Part shown: positions 35,645 through 49,105 of the stretch, in pieces
How the letters are laid out: every line of letters starts with the position of its first letter
Position numbering within the stretch: position 1 is the stretch's first letter
DNA from: Mucor racemosus
Lineage: Eukaryota > Mucoromycota > Mucoromycetes > Mucorales > Mucoraceae
Length of the DNA: 64,000 bases
Direction: 5' to 3'
Assembly (NCBI GenBank): GCA_027405735.1
Contig: JAPEHQ010000015.1
Span: 806,001 to 870,000, forward strand
Position numbers and translations under genes: made by a program
The notes under the pieces: model-generated
Told to the model about the DNA's origin: nothing
Database searches by the model: none
Seen by the model: only the letters and a program-made list of their open reading frames with translations

Positions 35645-36582
35645 GCATTTCTTTATATTTTTTTGCATAACTACAATGGTTTGGTTTGTGGGCGGTTTGA
35701 ACATCTTGTATTTAGAGTTTGATTTAAAGTTTGGTTTGGTGATAATAGTAGGTTGAGATGTCAAATGCAGGATTAGAACAATACATTCACAATTGACTGC
35801 AATAAAAAAAGTAGGCTTTCATTCAATCATCAAAGGGTTTTAAAGATGTTTTTTGTAAGCTACGTTAAGAGTCCAAAGAAAGCAAACATTTCTTGAACAT
35901 GTCAAGTCTTTTTTGATATTTTTTGTTTTTTTAAAATTGTTATAAACAATTGTAATTGATGCTACTAAAGCAGCAATACCACTTTTTCAAATCAAAAGAA
36001 AAAACGCAACATATTTTGTAAATGCTCATTTTAGCATTTAAATCACAGATATACATCATAACTACAACATTAGTATTATGAGCACATATTTGATCTTGAG
36101 TCAGGATATATTGTATACGTTAGAGATGCTATATACAATGCCATTCCCTCTGAAAACATTGTTGTATGAATGTTGAAGCCAAGGAACACCTGTATAAAAA
36201 AAAATCTCTTGCATAATTTTCATCTATATTTCAGAATACGGAAAATAACATAAAAAATTGAAGGAAAAAGGTAATGAGAAGCTTGTTGTTTCATGATTTC
36301 AGAATATGCAGTTGATAATTAATTGATAACATACTTGTATAATCAACAACAAAACATAATCAGTCAATTTGAAAATCTACGCTCAATCTGTATTAATTAT
36401 ATAGGAACAATTTCAATAAAACCCTGAAAACAATATTCAATGGAATGCCTGTCAACATATAATTATGTGTGCGTATTTATATATGTATATATGTATGTAT
36501 GTATAAATACTAATTATTTTTTTGAATTGATTTATATTTAAATATAGACTTTTTCTTTTAATCAATATTCATTACTTAAATA
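35645..36582. other. Intergenic, no gene seen
   Basis: AT-rich, with short ATATGTATGTATG repeats near 36480-36505 and a possible TATA (ATATTTAAATATAG) ~40 bp upstream of the next ATG. No open frame of note. Confidence 0.5.
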
Positions 36583-37736
36583 ATGGTTAACGTTTCTACA
36601 TACATGGTTGCTGCAACCGCAATGGTCTTGGGTATCAATGCCCTTGATGCCAATTCTGCTGAACAAGTCAGAATGGATTTAGAAAAGGCTGATGTTATTC
36701 CTGCCTCAAGTGCTTCAGCTTTAGAATCTGCTTCTGTATCAGCTGCTGATGTATATAAAGCCGCTGTCGAGTCAGTATTGGTTCAAGCTGCTGTTATCAA
36801 GGTTGAAAATCGTAAGAATATTTCAAAAACTAATAGCTAAGTAAACCTCATACAATATTTATCATAGACCCTGAAGATGTCCGCCCAGCTGCTGACAACA
36901 TCTTTCATGATATCGTTGCAGACTTTGGAAAATTCATTGAAAATTTGATTCATCCTGAAACCACATTTCCTTCCGTCGACATTGAATCTATCGCTGGTTC
37001 ATCTTCATTTTTATCAACGGCTCCTAAACCAACTCCCAAAGTAAATAGCCATAGTAAACGTGCTATTTATGATATGGATGGTAGCTATTCTGATTTCTTT
37101 GTTCCTGAAGCAGAGGTCTCAAATGTTTACTCTGCTCAAGATTTCTCTGCTTCTGCTTCTGCTTCTGCTTCTGCTTCCGCTTCTGCATCCGAAGCTTATG
37201 CTCCTCATGTTGCTTCTGTTAAAGCTGTTTTAAAGGCTCGCCGTGGTGAAGCTTCTGCATCTGCTTCATCTGCTTGGTCTTCCGCTTCTGCCTCTGCTGC
37301 TTCTGCTTCCATCAGTGCTGTAAGTAATAAAATACATAGTAAAAGTATCCAAAAGTTAACCTTCCGTTATTTTTTTTTGTTTCAATTAAAAAATCAGGCT
37401 CCCGAAATGTGGGAACAAAACATGATGAAGAAGGTTCGTCGTTCTGTTGAACTTGAAGTGGCAGAAGCTCCCTTAGAGGACGCTTTTGATTTCAACATTG
37501 GAGATATTATTGCTTCTCATATCAAGAGTGAGATAGGTAAATCTATCATCAGTGCCATCAAGAATATCCCCAAGACTTCAATTGATTTCGATGCTCTTCG
37601 TAGCTCTTTAGCTGAAATATTCTCTGCAACAAGTGAAGGAACTGATGAATCAAGCTCATCTGCTTCTGATTCTGTTGCTAGCATCTCATCTTCCGCTGCC
37701 CATTCTTCTTCCACTCCTCACCTACTTCCCTTTTAA
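36583..37736 (+). CDS. Secreted Ser/Ala-rich protein of unknown function
   Basis: Three exons, 36583..36811, 36868..37319 and 37398..37736, give 339 residues. I do not recognise the family. The N-terminus is a signal peptide (MVNVSTYMVAATAMVLGINALDANSA, cleavage probably after residues 20-26). An early segment, DNIFHDIVADFGKFIENLI, may form amphipathic helices. A run of about seven Ser-Ala dipeptides and further SASAS stretches follow, then a C-terminal domain with alternating charged and hydrophobic residues, ending in a Ser-rich tail. Composition fits a secreted or cell-wall protein, with the SA repeats possibly O-mannosylated; this is inference. No GPI signal is evident. Confidence 0.75.
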
Positions 37737-37910
37737 TTTAATCTTTTTTTTTCTCTTCGTAATTACACATATTAATATCCCATTAGATGAATTTCTTTTA
37801 AAATAAAATCATATATTTACATTTTTCTCTTTTAAAATGCTCTAATATTTTACTTTATCTATAATTGTCATAGGCACGCTCACATGTTGTATGATTCATG
37901 TTCCTGGTTG

Positions 37911-37949
<39 letters not shown>

Positions 37950-38520
37950 AGTTTAATGCGTTGCTATGCCAGTAATTTTTGTTCCTGGTTGCCATGATGA
38001 TCTGAATCAAGAAATTTGCATAAAGTAAATGTTAATCTACTCGAGATTTTTCTCAAAAATGATTTCATCAAACCGATTAGAATTTTAGCACAACAAAATC
38101 CTCGGATGTTTGTATATGTTTTAGTAGATCAATGATCTTTGGTGTTACCGTACAGTGGTCTTTTTATTGTTTAAACGGGGAATACGCTCTCATGTAGGCA
38201 TTTAACATACATGTGAGATGTGATAGTTAAAACAAGATATCGTCTGATAAATAAAAAGTAAAGTAAATGGGCCAATTCTCTCTCTCTGTCTCTCTCGCCT
38301 TACATCACAGATCAAATTATCGATAAACAAGGATGTTTCTCCACATAAAGCAGCCCTCAAACCTTCATTGAAGGCATGCTTGTATACACGTCATGGACTG
38401 ACTCGCTTTTTTTATAATTGCGCTTACATTTCTTGGTGCGTTTGTTTTCACCTTTTCCCTTTTCTTTTCTTGTTTGAAGCGAATACATATAAAGAAAATA
38501 AACATTTTATTTATTTAAAA
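37737..38520. other. Intergenic with poly(A) tract and CT repeat
   Basis: A ~36-base A run at about 37913-37947 and a TCTCTCTC stretch at 38278-38299. The CT-rich stretches lie upstream of the PP2A gene and may belong to its promoter. No gene. Confidence 0.5.
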
Positions 38521-39237
38521 ATGCCTACAGATATGGATATTGATACTAATACTTCAGTCCCACCTACTGAATTTATGGACGAAGATACTCCTGCTATCAA
38601 TGAGGAAACAAATAATGTCGCTACATTGATAGACGAGTTGAAGCACGAAGATGTTGCTTTGAGACTTAATTCTATAAAAAAACTGGATGTTATTGCTAAT
38701 GCTCTCGGTGTCGAGAGAACTAGAACTGAACTTATCCCTTTCCTTCAAGGTAATATTACATGTTATTTAACGTGTTTTTTGATTTGGAAATTTATATTTT
38801 TTTAAACAGAGTCTATTGACGATGAAGACGACGTTTTATTGGCTTTAGCTGAGGAATTGGGTAAACTTATTGATGCTGTTGGTGGTAATGAGTATGCCTA
38901 TTATCTCTTACCTCCATTGGAAAATATTGCAGCTGTTGAGGAAGCAACTGTCAGAGACAAGGTAACTGTTTCTATGCTTATATGTTTTGCTTATTTGTAA
39001 CATTTTATTCTTTAAAGGCTGTTGCTTCCCTCTGTCATATTGCTGACATTTTACCCGAGGAACACCTTGAAAAATACTTTGTCCCTCTCCTCAAAAGATT
39101 AACTGTGGGAGATTGGTTCACTAGCAGAACTTCTGCTACTGGTCTTTATGTTGCAGTATTCAAGAGAGCTTCTGATCCTCTTCAAACAGAATTAAAAACG
39201 TAAGTATGATGCATATTTTTTATCGTGGTTTTGTATC

Positions 39238-39272
<35 letters not shown>

Positions 39273-40879
39273 TGTGTAGTTTATTTAAGCAATTAGCAGA
39301 GGATGATAGCCCAATGGTTAGAAGATCTGCTGCAAAGGCATTAGTAGTAAGTTTGGTCGTATTAAGCATTTGGAGAGTCTATATTAAATATTAAACAATT
39401 TAGGGTCTTGTTGGACAAATTTCCCCAGAAGATGTTCTTCCATTGTTCGAAAAGTTGTCTCAAGATAACCAAGATTCCGTTCGTCTGTTAACAGTTGAAG
39501 TTTTAGTTGCACTTGCTAATAAACTCTCAGAGGAACAAACCAAGACTCTTTTACTACCTGCATTCATTTATTTGGCAAATGATAAGGCTTGGAGAGTTAG
39601 ATACATGGTTGCTTCTAAATATGTCGAGGTAAGTAAATATATTATCAAACATAATTGCGATTACATATTGATGAAATATTATATAGCTTGCCGATGCATT
39701 TGGACAGGACATTGCTAGAGAAAATTTTACCACAGCTTTTGTCAGCATGTTGAAGGATACAGAAGGTGAAGTCAGAACCGCTGCTGCTAGCCAAGTTCCT
39801 GGCTATGCTAAATTAGTCGATAAATCTGTTATTCTTGAAGACCTTTTACCTTGTGTCAAGTTGATTGTTACTGATGAAAACCAACATGCTCGTGCTGCAC
39901 TTGCTAAAGATATCAGTGGTCTAGCACCTATCATTGGTCAAGACGCGTAGGTGATTACAATGCTTGTTTCAACAATTCAACTAAATTGATTTATTTATAG
40001 AACTATGGAATATTTGTTACCCTTGTTTTTGCAACAATTAACAGACGAATTCCCTGATGTTCGTTTAAATGTCATCTCCAATTTGGAAACTATCAACAAA
40101 GGTAAATTTAGACAATGTTGGGGAAATCTTCAAGAAGTTTATATTGAATTATTTCATTAGCTATTGGCATCGAACGTGTATCTCAAGCATTACTTCCTGC
40201 TATTGTCGAGTTATCTGAAGATAAACAATGGCGTATTCGTTTGGCTATTATTGAATATATTCCACTTTTAGCTAAACAATTTGGTTCCAAGTTCTTTGAG
40301 GAAAAACTCCTTGAATTGTGCATGTCTTGGCTTCGTGATCTTGTATTTTCTATCCGTGAAGCTGCTACTGTAAATTTAATGAAATTAACCGAAGTTTTTG
40401 GTGCTGAATGGGCCAAGACAGCCATTATTCCTGAAGTGATGAAAATGACAACTGATGAAAATTATTTGCATAGAATGACCACTATTTTTGCATTGACTGT
40501 AAGTTGAATGCTTTTTATTTAGCAGAGAAGAGAAACTAATGTATACTTCATCTTTTTAGACAATGGCCGAAGCTTTAACTCCTTTAATGGTTAAAGAATC
40601 TATTCTTCCTACAATCACAGAAATGTCAAAAGATCCTATTCCCAACATTCGTTTTAACGTTGCAAAATCATTGGAGACTTTGATACCATTATTGAAAAAA
40701 GATTCCAGCACAACCGAGCTTGTTGAAGGCTCTGTCAAACCTACTCTTGAAAAGCTAAGCACAGATCAAGATGTTGATGTCAAGTTCTTTGCTACCAGAG
40801 CCTTGGAAAGCAATGGTAAGTTTCATTTATAATGTTTGGTTTTATTAGTGATTTTAATTTTTATTGTTGTATAGCTTAA
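38521..40879 (+). CDS. TPD3: PP2A scaffold subunit A (PR65), HEAT-repeat protein
   Basis: Ten exons: 38521..38749, 38810..38961, 39018..39199, 39280..39346, 39404..39628, 39687..39946, 40001..40101, 40161..40498, 40560..40815 and 40875..40879. The product is 604 residues (family ~590). The A subunit scaffolds the catalytic and regulatory B subunits of protein phosphatase 2A. Tandem HEAT repeats run from the end of an acidic ~40-residue leader to the C-terminus ([63 protein letters not shown]). The final exon contributes only Ala plus the stop, giving ...ESNA. The intron before exon 4 contains a ~31-base T run. The ATG at 38521 follows an in-frame upstream stretch without homology. Confidence 0.94.
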
Positions 40880-41559
40880 AAATCATCTATAAATTCTTTT
40901 TGTTTTTTATCATCTATTATCTTTCTTCGCAACAAATACATCACAATACAACCCCCTCTCTCTCACACACACGCACACACTGACACAATACACAACAAAT
41001 ACTACCCCAATCGTTCCTTTTTTTTTTTCTTTTTTTTTGTCAATTGTAGTTTAAACAAAATATATGAGTTTCGTCGTAACAAGAAAAAAAAAAAAAGAAA
41101 AAACCCAAATGAATAAAATTTTCTAATAATTAAAAAAGGAATAGGAAACATTTTGTATGCAAAATAATCGGATTTTTTTCTATTATAACCAATGAGGAAA
41201 ATCATAAAATCGTCGTGATTTCTAATTATTATGGTAGCTTTCATAAAAAATAAAAATCTATCAAAAAGGAACAACATCTTGGGAGCATTTTATATTATAA
41301 CATTGTATAATAAATTCTGTTTATTTCCATGCGTAATAACTCTTTAAAAACAATTAATGCTTTGTCAAGTATGATCAGGAACCATTAATTTATATAATTC
41401 AAATTCAGCTACATCTCGAAATTGCTGTAGGTTGGCTGGCCAAACTGATATACGGAACATTACTCTATAGAATGAGGAATGCAAATGGTATAAAAACCAT
41501 CATAAACCTTGTCATTTTTTTACATTTCTCTTGATTTTATCACCGTATTTAACATATCA

Positions 41560-44500
41560 ATGGCACTACAACCAACACCTTTGAATAGACTATCTGTTAT
41601 GGCAGGCAAGAAAGGTCTGACAGATCTACATATACCTACTATTACAGAAGATGCACAGGATGTTGTTGGTAAGTTTTTGTACATTTATTTCGGAATTGTG
41701 TAAAAATATCAATAACTAAGCTTGTAAAAATAGGAATGCAAGGTACAAAATGATGTCAATTTATCATAATTTCAATATTTAATGCTTTTTCATTTACAGG
41801 AAGAATTAGATTACAAAAAGATGAAAAAATTCATAATAGTCAATGGATGGATAAACAGAGAAACAATCTATTGGCTTATGAATATTTATGTCATATTGGT
41901 GAAGCAAAAGAATGGATCGAAGATTGTCTTCAAGACGAAATTGATCCGATTATCAAACTAGAGGAATCAATGAGAAATGGCATAGTTCTCGCCAAACTCG
42001 CCGATTGGTTTGCACCTGGGATTGTTCGTAAAATATTTCAGGTACACAAAGCTTGTAATTCAGAATTTTGCATGAAAATTTAATGCATTTTGTAGGACAC
42101 AAAATTACAATTTCGACATTCTGATAATATCAATTACTTTTTTGAAGCCTTAAAAGTTGCCAAATTACCTCAAATCTTTTGGTTTGAACTAACTGATTTG
42201 TATGAGAAAAAGAACATTCCAAAAGTTATTTACTGCATTCATGCTCTCAGGTAATATTGTATTCAATGTTGTAGTTCCTTGTGCTAATATTTTGTCCTTT
42301 AGTCATTTACTATCGAGACGTAATTTAGCTCCTAATATTAAGAATTTATTAGGGCAATTACAATTTACTAGTAAGTTGAATGTTTGTGTTTGGTTAAACA
42401 ATAATTCTAATGGTTTTTAGATGAGGAGTTGAGTGCTACTCAACGTCATTTAGATATGTCAGGAGTAGCAATGCCTAACTTTATGAATGTTGGCTCTTCA
42501 TTATGCCGAGAATTGAATGAACAAGAAGATGAAGATTATATGGTTCATGTACCAGACCTTATAATTGAAGAAGAAGAAGAAGAGATATCTGATTCTGAGC
42601 AATCTCAATCGTCAATTGAATCATCAACTGAAGAAGAATGCTTTGAGAGGTATTGGTCGGATAAATCAAATCAAGATAAACTTCGTGCATGCCAATCTAT
42701 TGTGCGTACATTTATTGCAAGAAAAGAGTTTAATCAAGTACATGATTTGCATCATTCAAATGAATTTGTATCTCTTATTTCTCAGTTGCAAGCTCAAATC
42801 AAGGGTAATTTAGTCAGAAGTCAACTAGTTTCTAAGAAAAATGATTATGCTTCTCAAGCTAAATTTATATTAATGCTTCAATCTACTTCTCGAGGCTATC
42901 TTGCAAGACTTAAATACAAGAAAACTTTGGATTATTACAATGCAAATATCGAAAAAATTATCAAGGTTCAAAGTTTCGTCAAGAATAAGCTGGTTGAAAA
43001 TGCGTATCGAAAGTTGACTACAGATAGTAACCCTACCATTGGTACAGTCAAGAGTTTTATTCATTTGTTGGATGATAGCGATCTTGATTTTGATCGAGAA
43101 TTAGCGTTAGAAGATCTTCGTCAACAAGTCATTGAAAACATTAGGGACAATAACAATTTAGACGCTCATGTCAATTCGCTTGATATTCAAATTGCATTGT
43201 TTCTCAAAAATGCCATTACAATTGATGAAGTATTAAAACATAGTGGCGCATTTAAAAAGAAAAAGGAACAACAACGTATGATCAGTGAAATTGCTGTTAA
43301 TAATCAACATTCAAATCCGTTTTCACTTGCTGGTATCGATAAAGAAAGTAGACAACGTCTTGAATTATACCAACAGTTGATCTACCTATTGCAAACAGAA
43401 CCCAAATATTTAGCTCGTTTATTATCCATGACAAATAGACAAGATTTGGGTGATTATTCTAGCCATAAATTGATTGAATCTACTGTACTTTCTCTATTTG
43501 GTTACGCCACTAATGTTCGTGAAGAATACTTGTTGATCAATCTTTGCAAGTACTGTATTGCTGAGGAAATGAAAGATGTTGAAAGCACCTTGGAATTCAT
43601 GCGCGGAAATTATACGTTTATGAAGCTCGTTGTTCAAACTAATCGTGGTGCCAAAGAGCGTGAATTTTTCCGTACATTACTTAGTCCTTTAGTCAATGAG
43701 GTAGTGCAAAACGACTTTTTAGATCTTGAAACAGATCCTGTCAGTATTTACCATAAATCTATTAATGATGAAGAATCAAGAACTGGTATGCCATCTAATA
43801 GACCTCATGCTGTCACTTCTCAGGAAGCTCTTGCAGATACAGAAGTTCGAGATACATTTGTTATTCATTTAAGAAATCTAAGGGAAATCACTGAAAAGTT
43901 CTTTGCTGCTGTCACTTCTACTGTTGATACTGTTCCTTATGGTATTCGTGTTGTTGCAAGAGAATTACGTTTGATTTTAGAAGAGAATTTTTCAAGTGAG
44001 CCTCATGAACGTATTATTCGTATCATTGGTAATTTCATTTATTACAGATATTTGAATCCTGCTATTGTGTGAGTTGTATTTCTGAAAAGTTTCTGATAAT
44101 TTATGCAATTTTACTTACTTTTTTTTTTCACTAGTGCTCCTGAACAATACGATGTTATTGATGCTGTTATAAGTCCAATGCAAAGAAAGAACCTTGCAGA
44201 GGTAATATATTCTAGTAATTGATGATTATCATTACTAACTTTACGAAAACAGGTTTCGAAAATGTTACAACATATCTCTAGTGGTGCTGTATTTGAAGAT
44301 GCACACGATATATTCTTGGCCCCATTAAATGAATATGTCGCAGATGCTGGGCAACGATTTGGCGAATGGTTCCTTGCTTGTAAGTATAATTGCAAATAAT
44401 TATATCACTAATGATAATCTAATGTTTTTCACCTTATTAGTAACTGATGTTGAAGACCCCGAAAGTTATTTCGGCATGCATGCTCTTACCGATCAAACAA

Positions 44501-45685
44501 ATACTCATAAACCTATCGTTTACTTGTCTCCAAATGAATTATTCCATTTACATTATACCCTTCAAAACAATTTGGACACACTTGAACCCGAGGGAGCTGG
44601 TATTCTGCATGATATTGTCGGTGAAATTGGCCTTTCTGCCTATCATCCCGATATTGAATTACCCGAATCCATGGTCTGTTTAACACTTACAAACCGCTAT
44701 GACAACATTCCAATGGATCCTACAGCTCGCCTTCAACAGCTGTTGGTTGATACTAAAAGATTAGTTGTGTATGTTATCAAAATCCAAAGTGGTCGTGATT
44801 TGGCTCATATCTTTCAAAATTTCATTACTCCAGAAAACGAATCTGCTTGGAATGATCTAAAATCAAAAGAGTTTGCAGAGACTAAAGAAGATTATACCAT
44901 TGTTGCCAAAAGACGCCATCTTCAACTAGGACAATCAGAACCTCCATTAGATTTGCAAAGTATCTCGTTTTTTCAACTCAAGAGCATTGCCAATAGATTG
45001 GTCGTTCATTTAGAGAGATGCAAAGTCATTTCCAGCAACAATGCCTATCAAGATGTCATTAATATGATTGCTCTTGATATTACAGGAAAAAATACTCGAC
45101 GTATGCAAAGAGATAGAGAGTTAGCTCGTATGAAATTAACACTGAATCACTTGCAAGAGAAGCGAGACTATTTACTAGATCAAGGCAACTCTTATGAAGG
45201 ATATCTCAATAGTTGTATGACAGCTATGGCTACAAAAAAAGGTAGAAAGCAAAAGTTTATTTTTCCTTTTACACGTCAATATTTCCATATGCGAGGATTG
45301 CAAAAGTTGGGTCTTGTTCCTAAGTTTGGATCTTACAAGTATACCGCTAAACAATTACATGAACGTAAGGTTTTGCTAGAATTGATGGGTATTCCAAAGA
45401 GACATTATGATAGAATTCCTATTATCTTGTCCATGGATCAAGCAGGTATCATTACTATTGAAGGAAGTTACTCCGGTTGGCCAATGTCATCAGTGCAAGT
45501 AGATATGCGTTATGAAGAATTATTACAAACTCAATTTGAAGGTGTACAAACTGTAACTGTTCTTGATGGAATGGCTAAAGTAAATGTCAATTTACTGATA
45601 TATCTCATCAACAAAAAGTAAGTAAGAAATTACAAGATTTATATAAATGTATTGACTTTTTGTTTTCTCTAGGTTTTATGCGTAA
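41560..45685 (+). CDS. IQGAP-type Ras-GAP-like protein (Rng2/Iqg1/GapA group)
   Basis: Nine exons: 41560..41668, 41800..42041, 42096..42250, 42303..42370, 42421..44068, 44135..44201, 44253..44379, 44441..45617 and 45673..45685, giving 1201 residues. Order: a calponin-homology domain (about 55-190, AYEYLCHIGEAKEWIEDCL...), an acidic linker, three or four IQ-like motifs (ACQSIVRTFIARKEF, LQSTSRGYLARLKYKK), a RasGAP-related domain (LIESTVLSLFGY, YRYLNPAIVAPEQYDVID), then the IQGAP C-terminal domain ending KFYA. IQGAPs bind actin and calmodulin and organise septum or ring assembly; most have lost GAP activity. In the GAP finger region I see NRGAKEREFFRTLL, without a clear arginine finger. The last exon is 13 bp. 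Confidence 0.9.
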
Positions 45686-47362
45686 GAAAACACTATTCAA
45701 ATGCATTAACCTAATCACATTTTTAATAAAATTGTTGTCTGAATCTATTTCATCAAATTGTTAATTCCTATAAGCATGTTTACTATCACTACTATTTGTA
45801 TGATTTTTTACTAAAAAAAAAATGAGTACATACTCTATTTTTTCAGCAACGCTTCCAAAAATTTAATTATGTTATAGAAAGCCTTATTTTATGCATTTAA
45901 AGCTTTTTTTTTTTATGGATGAAAGGTTGTATTTTTTTGCATTTAAAGCGAATCCAACAATGATTCAACTGCCAAAAATATTTTAAATGCCGATCGACAT
46001 TTTGTTTTTATTTTTGACGAAATTTGACGCAATTTGAAAAAACTTGATACTTTTTGGTAGATTTCTCCAAATATAGTATATGGAATATTCCTTGGCTATT
46101 AATTAACTTCGGTACAACTTTGGATTGCGCATCTAATGGTACTGTTTTTAGATAACATTTTCCTCAAAAATATGCCACAAATTACGAAAATAAAAATAAC
46201 GATTTTTTATGAAAAAGTTAAATTTTTGATTATGCAAAGAGAAAATGAATGATTGTATGTGAAAAAGAAAAAAATTCTGTGCATTTTTGACTTAGGAATG
46301 CCATATTAAAAAATTGCATTTTTGGGATTAAAATGAGAAAATAGTGATTTGGAGCGATTTGGCCTTATACTAGCAAGGGTTGAGAGGCCTCGATTTTATG
46401 AATTTTTCGTAACACCAAAAATTTGAGAAAAAAAAATATAGCGAGTATATATATGATTTGAGAAATGGTTTTGACTTACTTTGCAATTCAAAAAATGACT
46501 AAAAGTGCTTAAAAAAACTCTTTAAATTTGCTGTGTTTTGGATGATTTTGGCTGATAATTGTGAATTGAAGAGGTATGGTTCTATTGCAAATGGAAAAAT
46601 ATTGTGGTGTATGTCGTATCAGGTCGTCTGCAAAGGCATAGAAGTGCCCTGAATGCATGAAAAGTGATAATTCTCTATAGTATTTGTTTCACAGAACGAT
46701 GGCAACAGTTGCTTTTTTTTTGCATTAATGCATTTTTCCTCCGGCATCAAGGCTGAACAAATCAATGATTTTGTTATGTATCATATAGAAGAGGAACTTG
46801 AGATGTAAGTGAAGGTATTCATTCGATTTAGTATATAGTTTGCGTTATATTCCTTGCTTTAACACAAATCAAACGATGTGAGATTATAATTTGCACACTA
46901 CTACAGATGCCAACTCAATATCACTAATTGTGCTCATCTGCTTTCATTATGCAATTCCCCTGTGAGCGACTAGTCGACGGACTTTTTGATATATGCCGGG
47001 TACAGCAGAAGTACAAAAATATGAAATATTAGTCATTTCAATTAATTATACATTGCTGTTTTAACGGATTTTACGACAAATTATTGGATAAATAGATCTA
47101 TAAAATGCGATCAAAATATTTCTGTATAGTATTTTGTTGTTTAAAACAATTTTTAATCTTTAAATTCAATTGCTTTCAACTATCAATTGTGTTTGGAAAC
47201 ATTATCAACCTTGATGTCTAAAAATATCTCACCTCGAGGGAAATCTTGAACTTCAAATGTGGCACAAAAATTGAGTTTCTATTCCCTGAAATAGGCCACT
47301 TTTTTTTTTTTTTTCGTATTTTCTATCCTCTCTCCTTTTCCATTTTATCCTTTCAATCGACA
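45686..47362. other. Intergenic, AT-rich, no gene seen
   Basis: Long A/T homopolymers and no credible open frame. Ends in a T run and a CT-rich strand (47300-47360) just upstream of the MAPK ATG, probably its core promoter. Confidence 0.5.
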
Positions 47363-48996
<1,634 letters not shown>

Positions 48997-49105
48997 ATGA
49001 TTTATAACAATAATATACCCCAACTATTTTTCAACTATTATTTATTATTATTTTTTATACTATATATTATTATAAACGTTGTCAATTGAAACTGTATTAT
49101 TTATG

